From the NCBI RefSeq assembly GCF_040833965.1, contig NZ_CP162142.1, positions 1,117,501-1,181,500 on the forward strand: a stretch of DNA of 64,000 bases, given 5' to 3'. Below are positions 43,758 to 52,905 of this stretch, piece after piece. Below the pieces are notes generated by a model that searched no databases, was not told where the DNA came from, and saw only the letters and a list, made by a program, of their open reading frames with translations. This DNA is from Leptospira sp. WS39.C2 (GTDB lineage: Bacteria; Spirochaetota; Leptospiria; Leptospirales; Leptospiraceae). The position numbers and the translations under genes are program-made. The first letter of the stretch is position 1. Each line of letters begins with the position of its first letter.

Positions 43758-45197
43758 TTATCTGTCAACTTTTTTTATGATTTTGCAGAGTGACACGAGT
43801 CCTACCAAAGTCCCAAAACCGATGGGAACAAGTAAGGTAAAGGAAAGTTTCCAAAAAACCCCCATCCCAACCGTTGTCAGGATGTTCAAAAGGAAAAATA
43901 GAGAAAAAACCAGACCCGAAACAGGAAGGTCTTTTTTACTTTTTGCAAGGAAAAATACGGCGATTGATGGACCAAGTGTGTAGGAAAAAATGGTGAGTCC
44001 CATCTCGAGGATTCCCTTTTCCCAAGTGTCCACAAGGAAATAAGGGATGAGGCTTGCCAAAAAGAGGAGGACTCCAAAAAACAAAGACAAAACTCTAGGG
44101 CTAAACCATTTGTCCATTCCCCAATCTCTGGCCCAAGTGAGAGACAAGGAATTGATGGTGGAACTTAAAGTAGACATCGCACTAGCAAGGATGGCTGCTA
44201 CAAGGATCCCAAGGAATGGAGACGGAACTTCATTTATGATAAAATGACTAAAAACTTTGTCAGGTGGAATTGATTTGCCTTCATAAAACACATACAAGAG
44301 TGAACCAATGCATAAAAAAAGTAAAAATTGAAAGAATACAACGATACCACTTCCAATTAATATCTTTTGTCCAGAGAGTAAATTTTTTGTGGCGATGACT
44401 CTTTGGACTAACATCAAATCGGTTCCATGCGAACCTATGGAAATGAAAGCTCCTCCAATGATAGCAAAAAGGATAAAATAACTATTATCACCTGTTTGGA
44501 CGTAATCTAATACAAAAACATTCCACTTTCCTAATGTTCCTAAATGTTGGATCTGTTCCTGGATTTGAGGAAAACCAAATTGATTTAAAATTAAAACAAG
44601 AGCAAATATCCCACCCAAAATATAGATGACCCATTGTAAAACATCCGTAAATACAATAGCTCTGAATCCACCAAACACTGAATAAATGATTGTAACAATA
44701 CTTAATATGGAAAGTGCAAAAATTCCTAAAATTTCAGGTGAAATCGAAATTCCCATCCGTTCCATAAGAAATGCGATGGGAAGGGAACTTACATACAAAC
44801 GAATCCCATCACCTAATAATCTCGAGATGGTAAATACAAAGGAAAGAGTTTTTTGTGGAGATTTTCCAAATCGATTTCCTACATATTCATAAACAGAAAT
44901 TGTATTTCCTGAAAAATAAGAAGGTAAAAGATACAATGCTACGATAGTTCTCCCAAAAATATATCCGATAGCAATTTCCAAAAATCGAAAATCACCTTTA
45001 TATGATAAGGAAGGAATACTTAAAAATGTTAAACTGGAAGTTTCTGTGGCAACTAATGAGATCAAAAGAAATACCCAATGGATTTCTTTTTTTGCTAAAT
45101 AAAAATCATCTTCTTTTTGTGTATTCTTTGCAAAGTGAAATCCAAAATAGAAAACCGCTATAAAATAAAAAACTAAAACAAATAAATCCCAAAACAT
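43758..45197 (-). CDS. Sodium:solute symporter (SSS family)
   Basis: A 479-residue inner-membrane protein with about 13 hydrophobic helices. The family signatures are present: an N-terminal DDFYLAKKEIHWV loop after helix 1, LVATETSSLTFLSIPS in the sodium-site helix region, GRTIVALYLLPSYF, and YSVFGGFRAIVFTDVLQW. Substrates of SSS members range from sugars and amino acids to carboxylates, so specificity is open. Its 3' end contains the TTGACA preceding the leucine leader. The CBS-domain gene lies 20 bases upstream on the same strand, so they may be co-transcribed. Confidence 0.88.
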   Translation of the reverse strand: MFWDLFVLVFYFIAVFYFGFHFAKNTQKEDDFYLAKKEIHWVFLLISLVATETSSLTFLSIPSLSYKGDFRFLEIAIGYIFGRTIVALYLLPSYFSGNTISVYEYVGNRFGKSPQKTLSFVFTISRLLGDGIRLYVSSLPIAFLMERMGISISPEILGIFALSILSIVTIIYSVFGGFRAIVFTDVLQWVIYILGGIFALVLILNQFGFPQIQEQIQHLGTLGKWNVFVLDYVQTGDNSYFILFAIIGGAFISIGSHGTDLMLVQRVIATKNLLSGQKILIGSGIVVFFQFLLFLCIGSLLYVFYEGKSIPPDKVFSHFIINEVPSPFLGILVAAILASAMSTLSSTINSLSLTWARDWGMDKWFSPRVLSLFFGVLLFLASLIPYFLVDTWEKGILEMGLTIFSYTLGPSIAVFFLAKSKKDLPVSGLVFSLFFLLNILTTVGMGVFWKLSFTLLVPIGFGTLVGLVSLCKIIKKVDR

Positions 45198-45217
45198 AAA
45201 GTTCCTTTTACTTCAAA

Positions 45218-45817
45218 TTAAACCATTAAACTCAAATTGGGATATTTCAAAAGAAGGCGAAGTAAATCGGATCTAGTGATGATTCCAATAGGTATATTAT
45301 CGTCATTTACGATGGGCAAACAACCAATTCTTTCTTCCAATAACACCTTTGTTACTTGTCTGATTTCTGCACCTGGAGTTCCAACTAATACACGTTTGAT
45401 CATCACATCCGAAACTGGATTTTTCCTTTCATAAGACTTATGTTTATCAAGTAGGTCTCTATCAGATACAAATCCAACAAGTTGTCCCAATTGGTTTGTG
45501 ATGGGGAGGTGGCGGATCCCTTTTTCCAACATAGAATCAAGACAATCGGAAATGGGTTCGTTTTCCATTTTTGTGAAAACGGGACTTGTCATGATTTCAT
45601 GCAGGAAAAACACCAGTTTTTCTTGTGGAAGGGAAGACTCCTTGTATGCGTCGCCAGGATTTCTGTGGAGGAAAGAGCCTGTCGGAGGGCTTTGGGAACC
45701 TCCATCGCCAATTTCTGTAGCCATTGGTTGCGAACTTGGGTGCACCATAGGCACTCGATTTGGTTGTACAGCAGGTGGATTTGGGGAAATTCGGCCATCA
45801 TGGATCCAAAAGAACAT
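45218..45817 (-). CDS. CBS-domain protein
   Basis: A 199-residue protein with two CBS motifs (about 73-130 and 135-195): VFTKMENEPISDCLDSMLEK, RHLPITNQLGQLVGFVSDRD, then CLPIVNDDNIPIGIITRSDL. The pair would bind adenosine nucleotides and act as an energy sensor. The first about 70 residues are rich in proline and serine with no recognisable domain, so the true start may be later. AGGTAGGG precedes the ATG used here. Its closeness to the symporter gene suggests a role in transport control, which is inference. Confidence 0.82.
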   Translation of the reverse strand: MFFWIHDGRISPNPPAVQPNRVPMVHPSSQPMATEIGDGGSQSPPTGSFLHRNPGDAYKESSLPQEKLVFFLHEIMTSPVFTKMENEPISDCLDSMLEKGIRHLPITNQLGQLVGFVSDRDLLDKHKSYERKNPVSDVMIKRVLVGTPGAEIRQVTKVLLEERIGCLPIVNDDNIPIGIITRSDLLRLLLKYPNLSLMV

Positions 45818-45941
45818 AATTATGCCCTACCTATCTGAAAAGTTTGTCAAAAATAAGAAAAAACTTGCAAAAAACGAACAGTGGTTTTTTATCCATCCTA
45901 CATTTCCTGTAAAAAGAACGAACTGAAAAAGGCAAAAACCC

Positions 45942-47843
45942 ATGAACCAGAACTACCAAATCCTATACCAAGCATTGGAAACCGTTGCAAACACCTTCCC
46001 AAATAAAATATCGTTTCGGAAACGGAAGTCGGCTACCGAGTTCCCTGGGATCAGTTTTGGAGAATTGAAAGAGTTTGTCGATCACTTGACATTGGGATTT
46101 ATCGGACTGGGTGTTGAGGTTGGAGATCGGATCGGATTTTTTTGTGATGCGTCTGTCAATTGGCTTCGCACAGACCTTTCCATATTAACCGCAGGAGCTG
46201 TAGTTGTCCCTCGTGGTACAGACATTGTAAAAGAAGAAATTTTATACATCTTAAACCATTCAGAAGCAAAATTCTTAGTTGTTCAAAAACCTAAAGATAA
46301 AAAAAGAATTGAAGATCTGTTAGCTGAGCTTCCTCACCTAAAACAAATTTTTGTTTTAGAAAATGATCAAGGTGAATTGATCACAGGACCAAATTCAATT
46401 GTTTCACTTGTTGAATCAGGGAAAGAAATTTGGAATAAAAATGGAAAACAAAATTTAGATAACCGAATCAAACAAATTGATCCAGATTCTTTAGCAACTC
46501 TCATTTATACTTCCGGAACCACAGGAAATCCCAAAGGTGTTATGTTATCCCAAAAAGGTTGGATCACCGCCATTCAGAATACCATTTCTCGTTTGGATAT
46601 GAATTCTAATGACAATGCAGTGAGTTTATTACCTCCTTGGCATGCTTTTGAACGGGCCATTGAATATGCGGGAATTTTTCTTGGTTTGGACTTTCTCATT
46701 TCCAATATGACAAGTTTGAAAGATGACTTACGCGATTTTCGCCCGACCATTTTTCCATCAGTTCCTAGGATTTGGGAATCGGTATACAATGGGATTATGA
46801 CTAAGGTAGCTAAAGAAGGTGGATTCAAAGAAAAATTATTCCACTTTTTCTTAAACGTAGGTTCTACTTGGGCGAAATACAACGCAATGTTTATGGGATA
46901 TGAATTTGAAATTCAAAAACCAAACTTCATAGTTTCTCTATGCAAACGAAGTTATGCGTTGGTGATTTTAATATTCCTCTCTCCACTTAAACTATTAAGT
47001 ATTAAAATATTTTCTACAATTCATAAAGCGCTTGGGGGAAGAATTCGCATTTGTATTTCGGCTGGTTCTGCTTTACCGAGTGTAGTTGATGGATTTTTAT
47101 CTGCCATTGGTTTAAAGGTACTAGAAGGTTACGGGATGACAGAAACATCCGCAGTTGTTTCCATTCGTTCCAATTCAAAACCCACAAAAGGAACTGTTGG
47201 GATTCCAATCGATGGTTATCAAATTCGCTTAAAAGATGAAACGGGAAAAATCCTTACGAAAACTGGCGAAAAAGGCACTTTATGGATCAAATCCAAACAA
47301 ATCTTAAAGGGATATTATAAAAGACCTGAACTCAACCAAGTTGTTTTTGATGCAGATGGATTTTTTGACACCGGTGATTTGATGATGATATCCCATCGAA
47401 AAGAACTAGTGTTTGCTGGTAGATCGAAAGATACAATTGCCCTAATTGGTGGTGAAAACGTAGAACCAATCCCAATTGAGGATAAACTTTTAACATCAGC
47501 CTTCATTGACCAAGTGATGGTTGTTGGGCACGACAAAAAAACATTGGCTGCTCTTATTGTTCCAAATTTTGAAGCTGTCGAATCTAAAATACCAGGAATT
47601 TCCAAAGACAAAGCAGCGGAATGGAATAACAATCCTAAAGTAAGAGAATTATTCCGATCAGAAATATCCAAAATTATTTCTAAAGATAATGGATTTAAAT
47701 CTTTTGAAATGATTCCAGCTAACAATTTCTATGTGGTTCCAAGACCTTTTGACCCGGATGTTGAAATGACACGAACTCTTAAAATGAAAAGAAACATCAT
47801 ATCAGATGTTTTTTCAAAACAAATTGAAGGAATTTACCAATGA
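45942..47843 (+). CDS. Long-chain acyl-CoA synthetase (AMP-forming)
   Basis: A 633-residue ANL-superfamily ligase. The ATP-binding loop is LIYTSGTTGNPKGVMLSQKG. Other core motifs are YGMTETSAVVSIRS, GDLMMISHRKELVFAGRSKD and the lysine region LIGGENVEPIPIED. The overall length and the EKIF-type insertion (about 300-360, hydrophobic LVILIFLSPLKLLSIKIF) match the bacterial long-chain FACL branch that acts at the membrane. It overlaps the acyl-CoA dehydrogenase gene by four bases, so activation and the first oxidation step are made together. Confidence 0.92.
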   Translation: MNQNYQILYQALETVANTFPNKISFRKRKSATEFPGISFGELKEFVDHLTLGFIGLGVEVGDRIGFFCDASVNWLRTDLSILTAGAVVVPRGTDIVKEEILYILNHSEAKFLVVQKPKDKKRIEDLLAELPHLKQIFVLENDQGELITGPNSIVSLVESGKEIWNKNGKQNLDNRIKQIDPDSLATLIYTSGTTGNPKGVMLSQKGWITAIQNTISRLDMNSNDNAVSLLPPWHAFERAIEYAGIFLGLDFLISNMTSLKDDLRDFRPTIFPSVPRIWESVYNGIMTKVAKEGGFKEKLFHFFLNVGSTWAKYNAMFMGYEFEIQKPNFIVSLCKRSYALVILIFLSPLKLLSIKIFSTIHKALGGRIRICISAGSALPSVVDGFLSAIGLKVLEGYGMTETSAVVSIRSNSKPTKGTVGIPIDGYQIRLKDETGKILTKTGEKGTLWIKSKQILKGYYKRPELNQVVFDADGFFDTGDLMMISHRKELVFAGRSKDTIALIGGENVEPIPIEDKLLTSAFIDQVMVVGHDKKTLAALIVPNFEAVESKIPGISKDKAAEWNNNPKVRELFRSEISKIISKDNGFKSFEMIPANNFYVVPRPFDPDVEMTRTLKMKRNIISDVFSKQIEGIYQ

Positions 47844-49414
47844 TCAATCCCAAACTAAATCCTTATCTAAATGATGAGGAAAGAAGTTTTTACAATACAG
47901 TGTTTCAATTTTCAGAAGAAAAGGTTTTCCCATCTTCCGAAGAAAGAGATGAAAAAGAAATTTGGTCTGATGAACTCTGGAAAGAGTTTTCAAAGGCCGG
48001 TTTAACAGGACTAACCATACCAGCTGAATACGGTGGAGAAGGGGCAAGTTGTTTACTTTGTTCCATCGCAACTGATGCTTTTGCTTCTGGTTCCCTTGAT
48101 GGTGGAATAGGTTTGTCTTGGGTTGCCCATTTAGTGATCGGAACAATGCCAATTGTTTTCCAAGGAACCGAAGCCCAAAAAACCAAATACCTTACAAAAC
48201 TTGCAACAGGTGAATGGATGGCTGGTTTTGCGCTTACTGAACCTGCTTCCGGTTCTGATGCTGCATCCCTTCTTACCAAAGCAGAAGAAGTAGAAGGTGG
48301 ATGGAAACTTAATGGATCAAAAACTTTTATTACCAACGGCCCTGTTGGTCAAGTTTTTGTTGTTATGGCAAGAACTTCTGAAAAAGGAAGAGGACCGATG
48401 GGGATATCTGCTTTCATTGTAGAAAGTAATACTCCTGGTTTTAAAGTAAGCAAGGTATTAAAAAAATTAGGACATCATACTTCAATGACCGCTGAATTGG
48501 TTTTCGAAGATATGATCATTCCAAAGGAAAATTTACTCGGACCACTTAATACTGGTTTTATGAGAATTGGAAAAGAAACCTTGGAGTGGGAAAGGACTGT
48601 ATTTGTTGCAGGACTAGCTGGTGCAATGGAGTTTTGTTTCCGAAAAGGATTACGATATGCAAATGATCGAGTTCAATTTGGAAAACCGATTTCTAGTTTT
48701 TATGGAATGAAAGATATTCTTGTCCGGAACTGGGTTTACATCCAAGCAGCTAGAAGATTAATTTATTGGGTTGCAGAAAGAAAAGATAGAGGAATACCAT
48801 CTCCACTTGAAAGTAGTTTGGGAAAATTGATTTCTTCCGAACTAGCCGAGGATGTTGCTAAGGACACCGTACAATTGTTTGGTGGGTATGGTTATATGAA
48901 AGAATATGCAGTAGAACGATTTTACCGCGATGTAAAATTGGGAACCATTGGTGGTGGGACGAGTGAAATCCAAAGGTCCATCATTTCATCTTTATATCCA
49001 GGAAAGGAGAAATTTCAAAAAGAATTCAGTAAAATTGAAGAATCTTTAAATGTTACAAATTCGATTCAAAATTTATTATTTGATATCATTCTAAAAATGG
49101 ATGGAGAACCAAACCGAAAAAAACAACAATCGATTGAATTTGCCTTTGCGGATGTGTTGTCTGTGTTTGTAATTCTTTATTTATCAGAAATTGATACTCA
49201 TAAAACGACAGATTCTTATCCAAACGAAGAAAAAATGATAGATCGGAAGTTACTTTCGTATTATCTTGTGGGTAAGTATTTGATGTCAATGAGTCGTCTC
49301 AACCAATATGTTTCAAAAGAACTGTCTGAATTATGGACACTTTATACAGAATTGGGAGCTTCAATCGAAGAGACAGTCCATTCAAGGTTTTCAAGCCTTC
49401 AGGAGTTTACATAG
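47840..49414 (+). CDS. Acyl-CoA dehydrogenase (long-chain type)
   Basis: A 524-residue flavoprotein, longer than the usual about 380 because of a C-terminal helical extension (from about 400). FAD and substrate motifs are clear: GFALTEPASGSDAASL, KTFITNGPVGQVFVV, and the dimer segment LFGGYGYMKEYAVERFYRDV. At the position of the catalytic Glu of medium-chain enzymes the sequence has GGGTSEIQR (Gly), as in the long-chain and isovaleryl types, where the base sits on another helix. Start codon overlaps the synthetase stop (ATGA). Role: first step of fatty-acid beta-oxidation. Confidence 0.92.
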   Translation: MINPKLNPYLNDEERSFYNTVFQFSEEKVFPSSEERDEKEIWSDELWKEFSKAGLTGLTIPAEYGGEGASCLLCSIATDAFASGSLDGGIGLSWVAHLVIGTMPIVFQGTEAQKTKYLTKLATGEWMAGFALTEPASGSDAASLLTKAEEVEGGWKLNGSKTFITNGPVGQVFVVMARTSEKGRGPMGISAFIVESNTPGFKVSKVLKKLGHHTSMTAELVFEDMIIPKENLLGPLNTGFMRIGKETLEWERTVFVAGLAGAMEFCFRKGLRYANDRVQFGKPISSFYGMKDILVRNWVYIQAARRLIYWVAERKDRGIPSPLESSLGKLISSELAEDVAKDTVQLFGGYGYMKEYAVERFYRDVKLGTIGGGTSEIQRSIISSLYPGKEKFQKEFSKIEESLNVTNSIQNLLFDIILKMDGEPNRKKQQSIEFAFADVLSVFVILYLSEIDTHKTTDSYPNEEKMIDRKLLSYYLVGKYLMSMSRLNQYVSKELSELWTLYTELGASIEETVHSRFSSLQEFT

Positions 49415-49417
49415 ATT

Positions 49418-50665
49418 GTGAAAGCAGCGGCCCGAATTGCAATATTTTATTTGTTTTTCGGGTATCTCTGGATTTATTTCTCTGATTATACAATTTCTCT
49501 TTTTTTTCTGTCCGCGGATGATGTTAGAGAAATACAAAGTTTTAAAGGTTGGGGTTTTGTAACAATCTCGGCCTTTATCATTTATTTTTTGCTCGTCCGT
49601 GAGTTAAAATACCAAAAAAAAGTTTTATCTGAAAAGTTTGAATCAGACCAACTGTTTCAAGTGATACTAGAACGGATAGAAGACGCTGTCATAGTATTTA
49701 ATCTTGATACTTGGAAAATTGATTTTTTAAGCGAACAAGTCTGTCGGTTGTTTGATACCAAAACAAAAGATATCATTGCAAATCCTCAAATTCTCATTGA
49801 TCGAGTGTTTGAAGGTGACCGTGCTCGGATGTCTCATATTTGGATGAACCAATTACGGGAAAACCATACTGGATTACTTTACCGGATACAAAGGGTGGAT
49901 GGAAAACTCAAGTGGGCGTTGGAACATCGATTATTCATTCCTTCCAAAAATGGAAGTGCCAATAAAGCAGTTGCTGTCATTACGGATATGACCAGTTATA
50001 TGGAGAACCAAACCAAACTGGAACAATCACTCAAAGAAAATGAAACTTTGTTAACTGAAGTTCACCATAGAGTTAAAAATAACTTAGCAGTCATCATATC
50101 ATTTTTGCAATTACAAGTTTATTCTTCGCCGCCTGAAACAGCTGATATCTTAGAACAAAGTATCGTTAGAATCAAAGCAATTGCATTGGTTCACGAAAAA
50201 TTGTATAGCAGCAAAAATTTGTCTGGTTTGAGTTCGGTAGATTATATCACAAGTCTTGTCGAAAATATCAAACTCATGTACATGAGGTCAGATATTCTGA
50301 TCGAATTAGACATCCAAAAAATGGAATTCAATATTATTGATGCGATACCAATGGGACTTATGATCACTGAGATGTTAACCAATAGTTTTCGACATGCATT
50401 TAAAATTCCGAAACAAGATGCTCAAATTAAAATTGAATTTATAGTGAAAGAGAATGGTCAATTTGATTTGAAGTATCGTGATAATGGAATTGGTTTTCCT
50501 ATTGATTTTGATTATCGCAAAGCAGAAACCATAGGTTTGTCAGTGATCTTCTCATTGAGCAGTCAGTTGAATGGACGTGAAATAGAATGTTCATCTAGTC
50601 CAAACAACGGAGTTTTTTATCATTTTTCGTTTTCACCAAAAAGAACATTCCCCAATAAAAATTAG
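49418..50665 (+). CDS. PAS-domain sensor histidine kinase (HisKA_2 type)
   Basis: A 415-residue kinase. Two membrane helices (about 5-27 and 42-62) flank a very short loop. A PAS domain follows (about 70-190; DAVIVFNLDTWKIDFLSEQV). The phosphotransfer region is LTEVHHRVKNNLAVIISFLQ, the HisKA_2/HWE signature, and the ATPase has EMLTNSFRHAFK and YRDNGIGFP. Start is GTG at 49418 with AGGAG about twelve bases upstream. The gene follows the acyl-CoA dehydrogenase stop by only three bases and is followed by the hydratase gene, so it is embedded in a fatty-acid operon. Confidence 0.88.
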   Translation: MKAAARIAIFYLFFGYLWIYFSDYTISLFFLSADDVREIQSFKGWGFVTISAFIIYFLLVRELKYQKKVLSEKFESDQLFQVILERIEDAVIVFNLDTWKIDFLSEQVCRLFDTKTKDIIANPQILIDRVFEGDRARMSHIWMNQLRENHTGLLYRIQRVDGKLKWALEHRLFIPSKNGSANKAVAVITDMTSYMENQTKLEQSLKENETLLTEVHHRVKNNLAVIISFLQLQVYSSPPETADILEQSIVRIKAIALVHEKLYSSKNLSGLSSVDYITSLVENIKLMYMRSDILIELDIQKMEFNIIDAIPMGLMITEMLTNSFRHAFKIPKQDAQIKIEFIVKENGQFDLKYRDNGIGFPIDFDYRKAETIGLSVIFSLSSQLNGREIECSSSPNNGVFYHFSFSPKRTFPNKN

Positions 50666-50678
50666 TAATGTAGGTTTT

Positions 50679-51101
50679 ATGTATCAGAAAGGAAAAAGTT
50701 TTTCAGAAATTCAAATTGGTGATACTGCATCATTCACAAAAACTATATCGGAAACCGATGTATATCTGTTTGCTGGAATCAGTGGTGATTTCAATCCGTT
50801 ACATGTAGATGAAGAGTATGCAAAAACAACAAACTTTGGAACTAGGATTGCTCACGGTGGGCTTGCTGCTTCTTTACTAGCACCCGTTCTTGGAATGAAG
50901 TTGCCTGGACTTGGGACAGTTGCTTTAGAAACGACAACGAAATTTCGAAAACCTGTTTATTTCGGAGATACAATCACTTGCCTTGTGGAAGTGACAGAAA
51001 AAGTGGAAAGGATCAAAGCAGTTCGTATGAAAATTGTTTGGTCAAATCAGAAAGGAGAAGTGGTCAGCAAAGGGGAAACCTTGGTCATTCCTCCCGGTTG
51101 A
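50679..51101 (+). CDS. MaoC-like (R)-specific enoyl-CoA hydratase
   Basis: A 140-residue hot-dog-fold hydratase. The catalytic Asp/His pair lies in AGISGDFNPLHVDEEYA, followed by RIAHGGLAASLL and the TTKFRKPVYFGDTI segment. Family members (PhaJ type) hydrate crotonyl-CoA and related enoyl-CoAs to the R isomer. This links beta-oxidation to polyester or other R-3-hydroxyacyl products. It lies 13 bases after the kinase gene and probably shares the fatty-acid transcript. Its 3' end overlaps the convergent DUF1292 gene by 17 bases. Confidence 0.92.
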   Translation: MYQKGKSFSEIQIGDTASFTKTISETDVYLFAGISGDFNPLHVDEEYAKTTNFGTRIAHGGLAASLLAPVLGMKLPGLGTVALETTTKFRKPVYFGDTITCLVEVTEKVERIKAVRMKIVWSNQKGEVVSKGETLVIPPG

Positions 51102-51450
51102 GAAATTGGCCAACGAGTCCAATTTCATCTTCCACAAATTCACGGATTTCTTCGAGTTCATCATCATCTAAGATTTCTTCTAATATTTCTTCACCCGCTT
51201 CATCTTGTCCAATACGCATAACAATGTATCCAGGTACATCAGAATCAGGGTCGTCCATCTCAATGTTTACAAATTGGTATTCTTGTTCTGTTGTTGGTAA
51301 AAAAACCAAATAATCATTTCCAAAGAGGGAAAAGGAATAAAAAACTTCCCATTGGTAACTATTTCCCTTTTCATCCACCAAATCGATTTCTTCCGTAGTG
51401 CGATTTGGTAAAAAATCATCTGCTTGGAACCCTAAATCTTTGGCGTCCAT
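51085..51450 (-). CDS. Acidic DUF1292-like protein
   Basis: A 121-residue, strongly acidic cytoplasmic protein. The N-terminal half (EIDLVDEKGNSYQWEVFYSF, then NDYLVFLP) resembles DUF1292/UPF0473 proteins. The C-terminal half is almost entirely Asp/Glu (EEILEEILDDDELEEIREFV). Function unknown. Its ATG overlaps the stop codon of the HNH gene (TAATG), so the two are translationally coupled. It converges on and overlaps the hydratase gene. Confidence 0.75.
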   Translation of the reverse strand: MDAKDLGFQADDFLPNRTTEEIDLVDEKGNSYQWEVFYSFSLFGNDYLVFLPTTEQEYQFVNIEMDDPDSDVPGYIVMRIGQDEAGEEILEEILDDDELEEIREFVEDEIGLVGQFLNREE

Positions 51451-51743
51451 TAGCTAAAAAACTCCCTTTCAAAAGGAAGGCTATGTTTCTTTTTGAAATT
51501 ACAATCTTTACAGGCAGGTACTAAATTTGCTTTTACAGACTTTCCTCCCCGTATAAGGGGTATTAAGTGGTCCATAGTTAGTTCATCTACTTTGAACTTT
51601 TTTCCACAATAATGGCATATCCCTGAGCCACGTTTGTTTTTCCACCAAGCTGTATTTTTTAAGTCTTTGGCTTTTTTTCTTTCCCGACGTATTTCTTCAT
51701 CACTGATATCAGAGAAAAAAGGTTCGAGAGGTGGTTCCGTCAT
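51450..51743 (-). CDS. Small HNH endonuclease-type protein
   Basis: A 97-residue protein with the HNH core: C-x2-C (ICHYCGKKF), the metal-binding histidine in TMDHLIPLIRGG, Asn in VKANLVPAC and a second zinc pair CKDC. The N-terminal 35 residues are basic and helical. Stand-alone proteins of this size include homing-type, phage and housekeeping nucleases; context here (coupled to a DUF1292 gene, no phage genes nearby) does not decide. Nuclease activity is inferred from the motif. Confidence 0.85.
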   Translation of the reverse strand: MTEPPLEPFFSDISDEEIRRERKKAKDLKNTAWWKNKRGSGICHYCGKKFKVDELTMDHLIPLIRGGKSVKANLVPACKDCNFKKKHSLPFEREFFS

Positions 51744-51792
51744 GATTTAAAAAAATCTGTTTTTTTCCCTTCGTCAAGAAAAAGATGGAGGA

Positions 51793-52905
51793 ATGGGACG
51801 ACTTGTATACTTAGATAACCTACGTTCTTTTGCTTTATTACTGGGAATTGTTTTCCATTCCGCGATTGTTTACGCATCCGATATCCAATATGCCATCCAA
51901 ACGGAAGAGAGGAGTGATATTCTATCCTATTTTTGTTATTGGATCCATAGTTTTCGGATGCCTATGTTTTATATGATTTCTGGTTTTTTTTCAGCGATGG
52001 TGATAGAAAAAAAAGGCATCGGGTTTTATTGGGAAGGAAGGTTCAAAAGAATTCTCATCCCAACTATATTTGGTTTAATCTTTTTAGCGCCGATCCAATA
52101 TTTTTTAATGGAAAAGGTACGAACACCTAATGTTGATTTGTTTGAATTTTTAAAATATTTTTTTACGAAAGAAAAATTCCAACATTCACATTTATGGTTT
52201 TTAGTAGATCTATTTTGTTTCAGCATGATTTATATTTTAATTCATAAGTGGATCAAAAAATTTGTCTCTTTAGAGTTTTGGAAGGGATTTGAATTAAGAT
52301 TATTAGTTTTGTTTTTATTGGGATTTTTATTTGTTTTAGGATTACATACACAATTCCCTAAAGGGGAATCTTATTATGGAATTTTTAAACTCACATTCGT
52401 GTATCAATTTTCATTTTTTCTTTTAGGTGTATTTTGTTTTTTTTGGAAAGAAATTCTCGTCCAAAAAAACTCATCTCCTTTCAAAGTAACCGCGGTTTTT
52501 GTTTGGGCTATATTTTTTTCACTTTTACTTATGGATCTTGAAATTACTGACCCTCTTTGGATTTATTTTTCTTATGCAAATCCACTGTACCGAACTCTTC
52601 ATATATTTGTATGGGTATTATCTCCATATCTATGGACAATATTCTTTGTCACTTTATTGATTCGCTATGGAAATGAAGAAGGGAAATTAGGTAGATACAC
52701 CATTGAAGCAAGTTTGCCGATTTATTTATTACACCATCCTATTTCACTCGTTTTTGCTTTCCTTATGAAGGATTCAATTTTCCCACTTTGGGGAAAATTT
52801 TTCCTTCACAATTTGGTTGTATTAAGTGTTAGTTTTTTGCTTTATGAATGTTTCATCCAAAGGTCAAAACCATTAAGGTTTTTATTTGGATTAAAAAACC
52901 ATTAA
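51793..52905 (+). CDS. Membrane acyltransferase (acyltransferase 3 family)
   Basis: A 370-residue membrane protein with about ten hydrophobic helices. The N-terminal segment RLVYLDNLRSFALLLGIVFH supplies the family's catalytic-type His and Arg positions, followed by FRMPMFYMISGFFSAMV and GRFKRILIPTIFG. The C-terminal part contains LPIYLLHHPIS. Members acylate sugars of lipopolysaccharide, glucans or other surface carbohydrates from the cytoplasmic side. The substrate cannot be read. It diverges from the HNH gene and overlaps the convergent amine oxidase by four bases. Confidence 0.85.
   Translation: MGRLVYLDNLRSFALLLGIVFHSAIVYASDIQYAIQTEERSDILSYFCYWIHSFRMPMFYMISGFFSAMVIEKKGIGFYWEGRFKRILIPTIFGLIFLAPIQYFLMEKVRTPNVDLFEFLKYFFTKEKFQHSHLWFLVDLFCFSMIYILIHKWIKKFVSLEFWKGFELRLLVLFLLGFLFVLGLHTQFPKGESYYGIFKLTFVYQFSFFLLGVFCFFWKEILVQKNSSPFKVTAVFVWAIFFSLLLMDLEITDPLWIYFSYANPLYRTLHIFVWVLSPYLWTIFFVTLLIRYGNEEGKLGRYTIEASLPIYLLHHPISLVFAFLMKDSIFPLWGKFFLHNLVVLSVSFLLYECFIQRSKPLRFLFGLKNH

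Noticed and set aside
45498..45926. 142-codon plus-strand frame opposite the CBS-domain gene
   Set aside because: Antisense to the N-terminal extension and start of the CBS gene; no domain and no start signal. It does leave some doubt about how far the CBS gene extends upstream.
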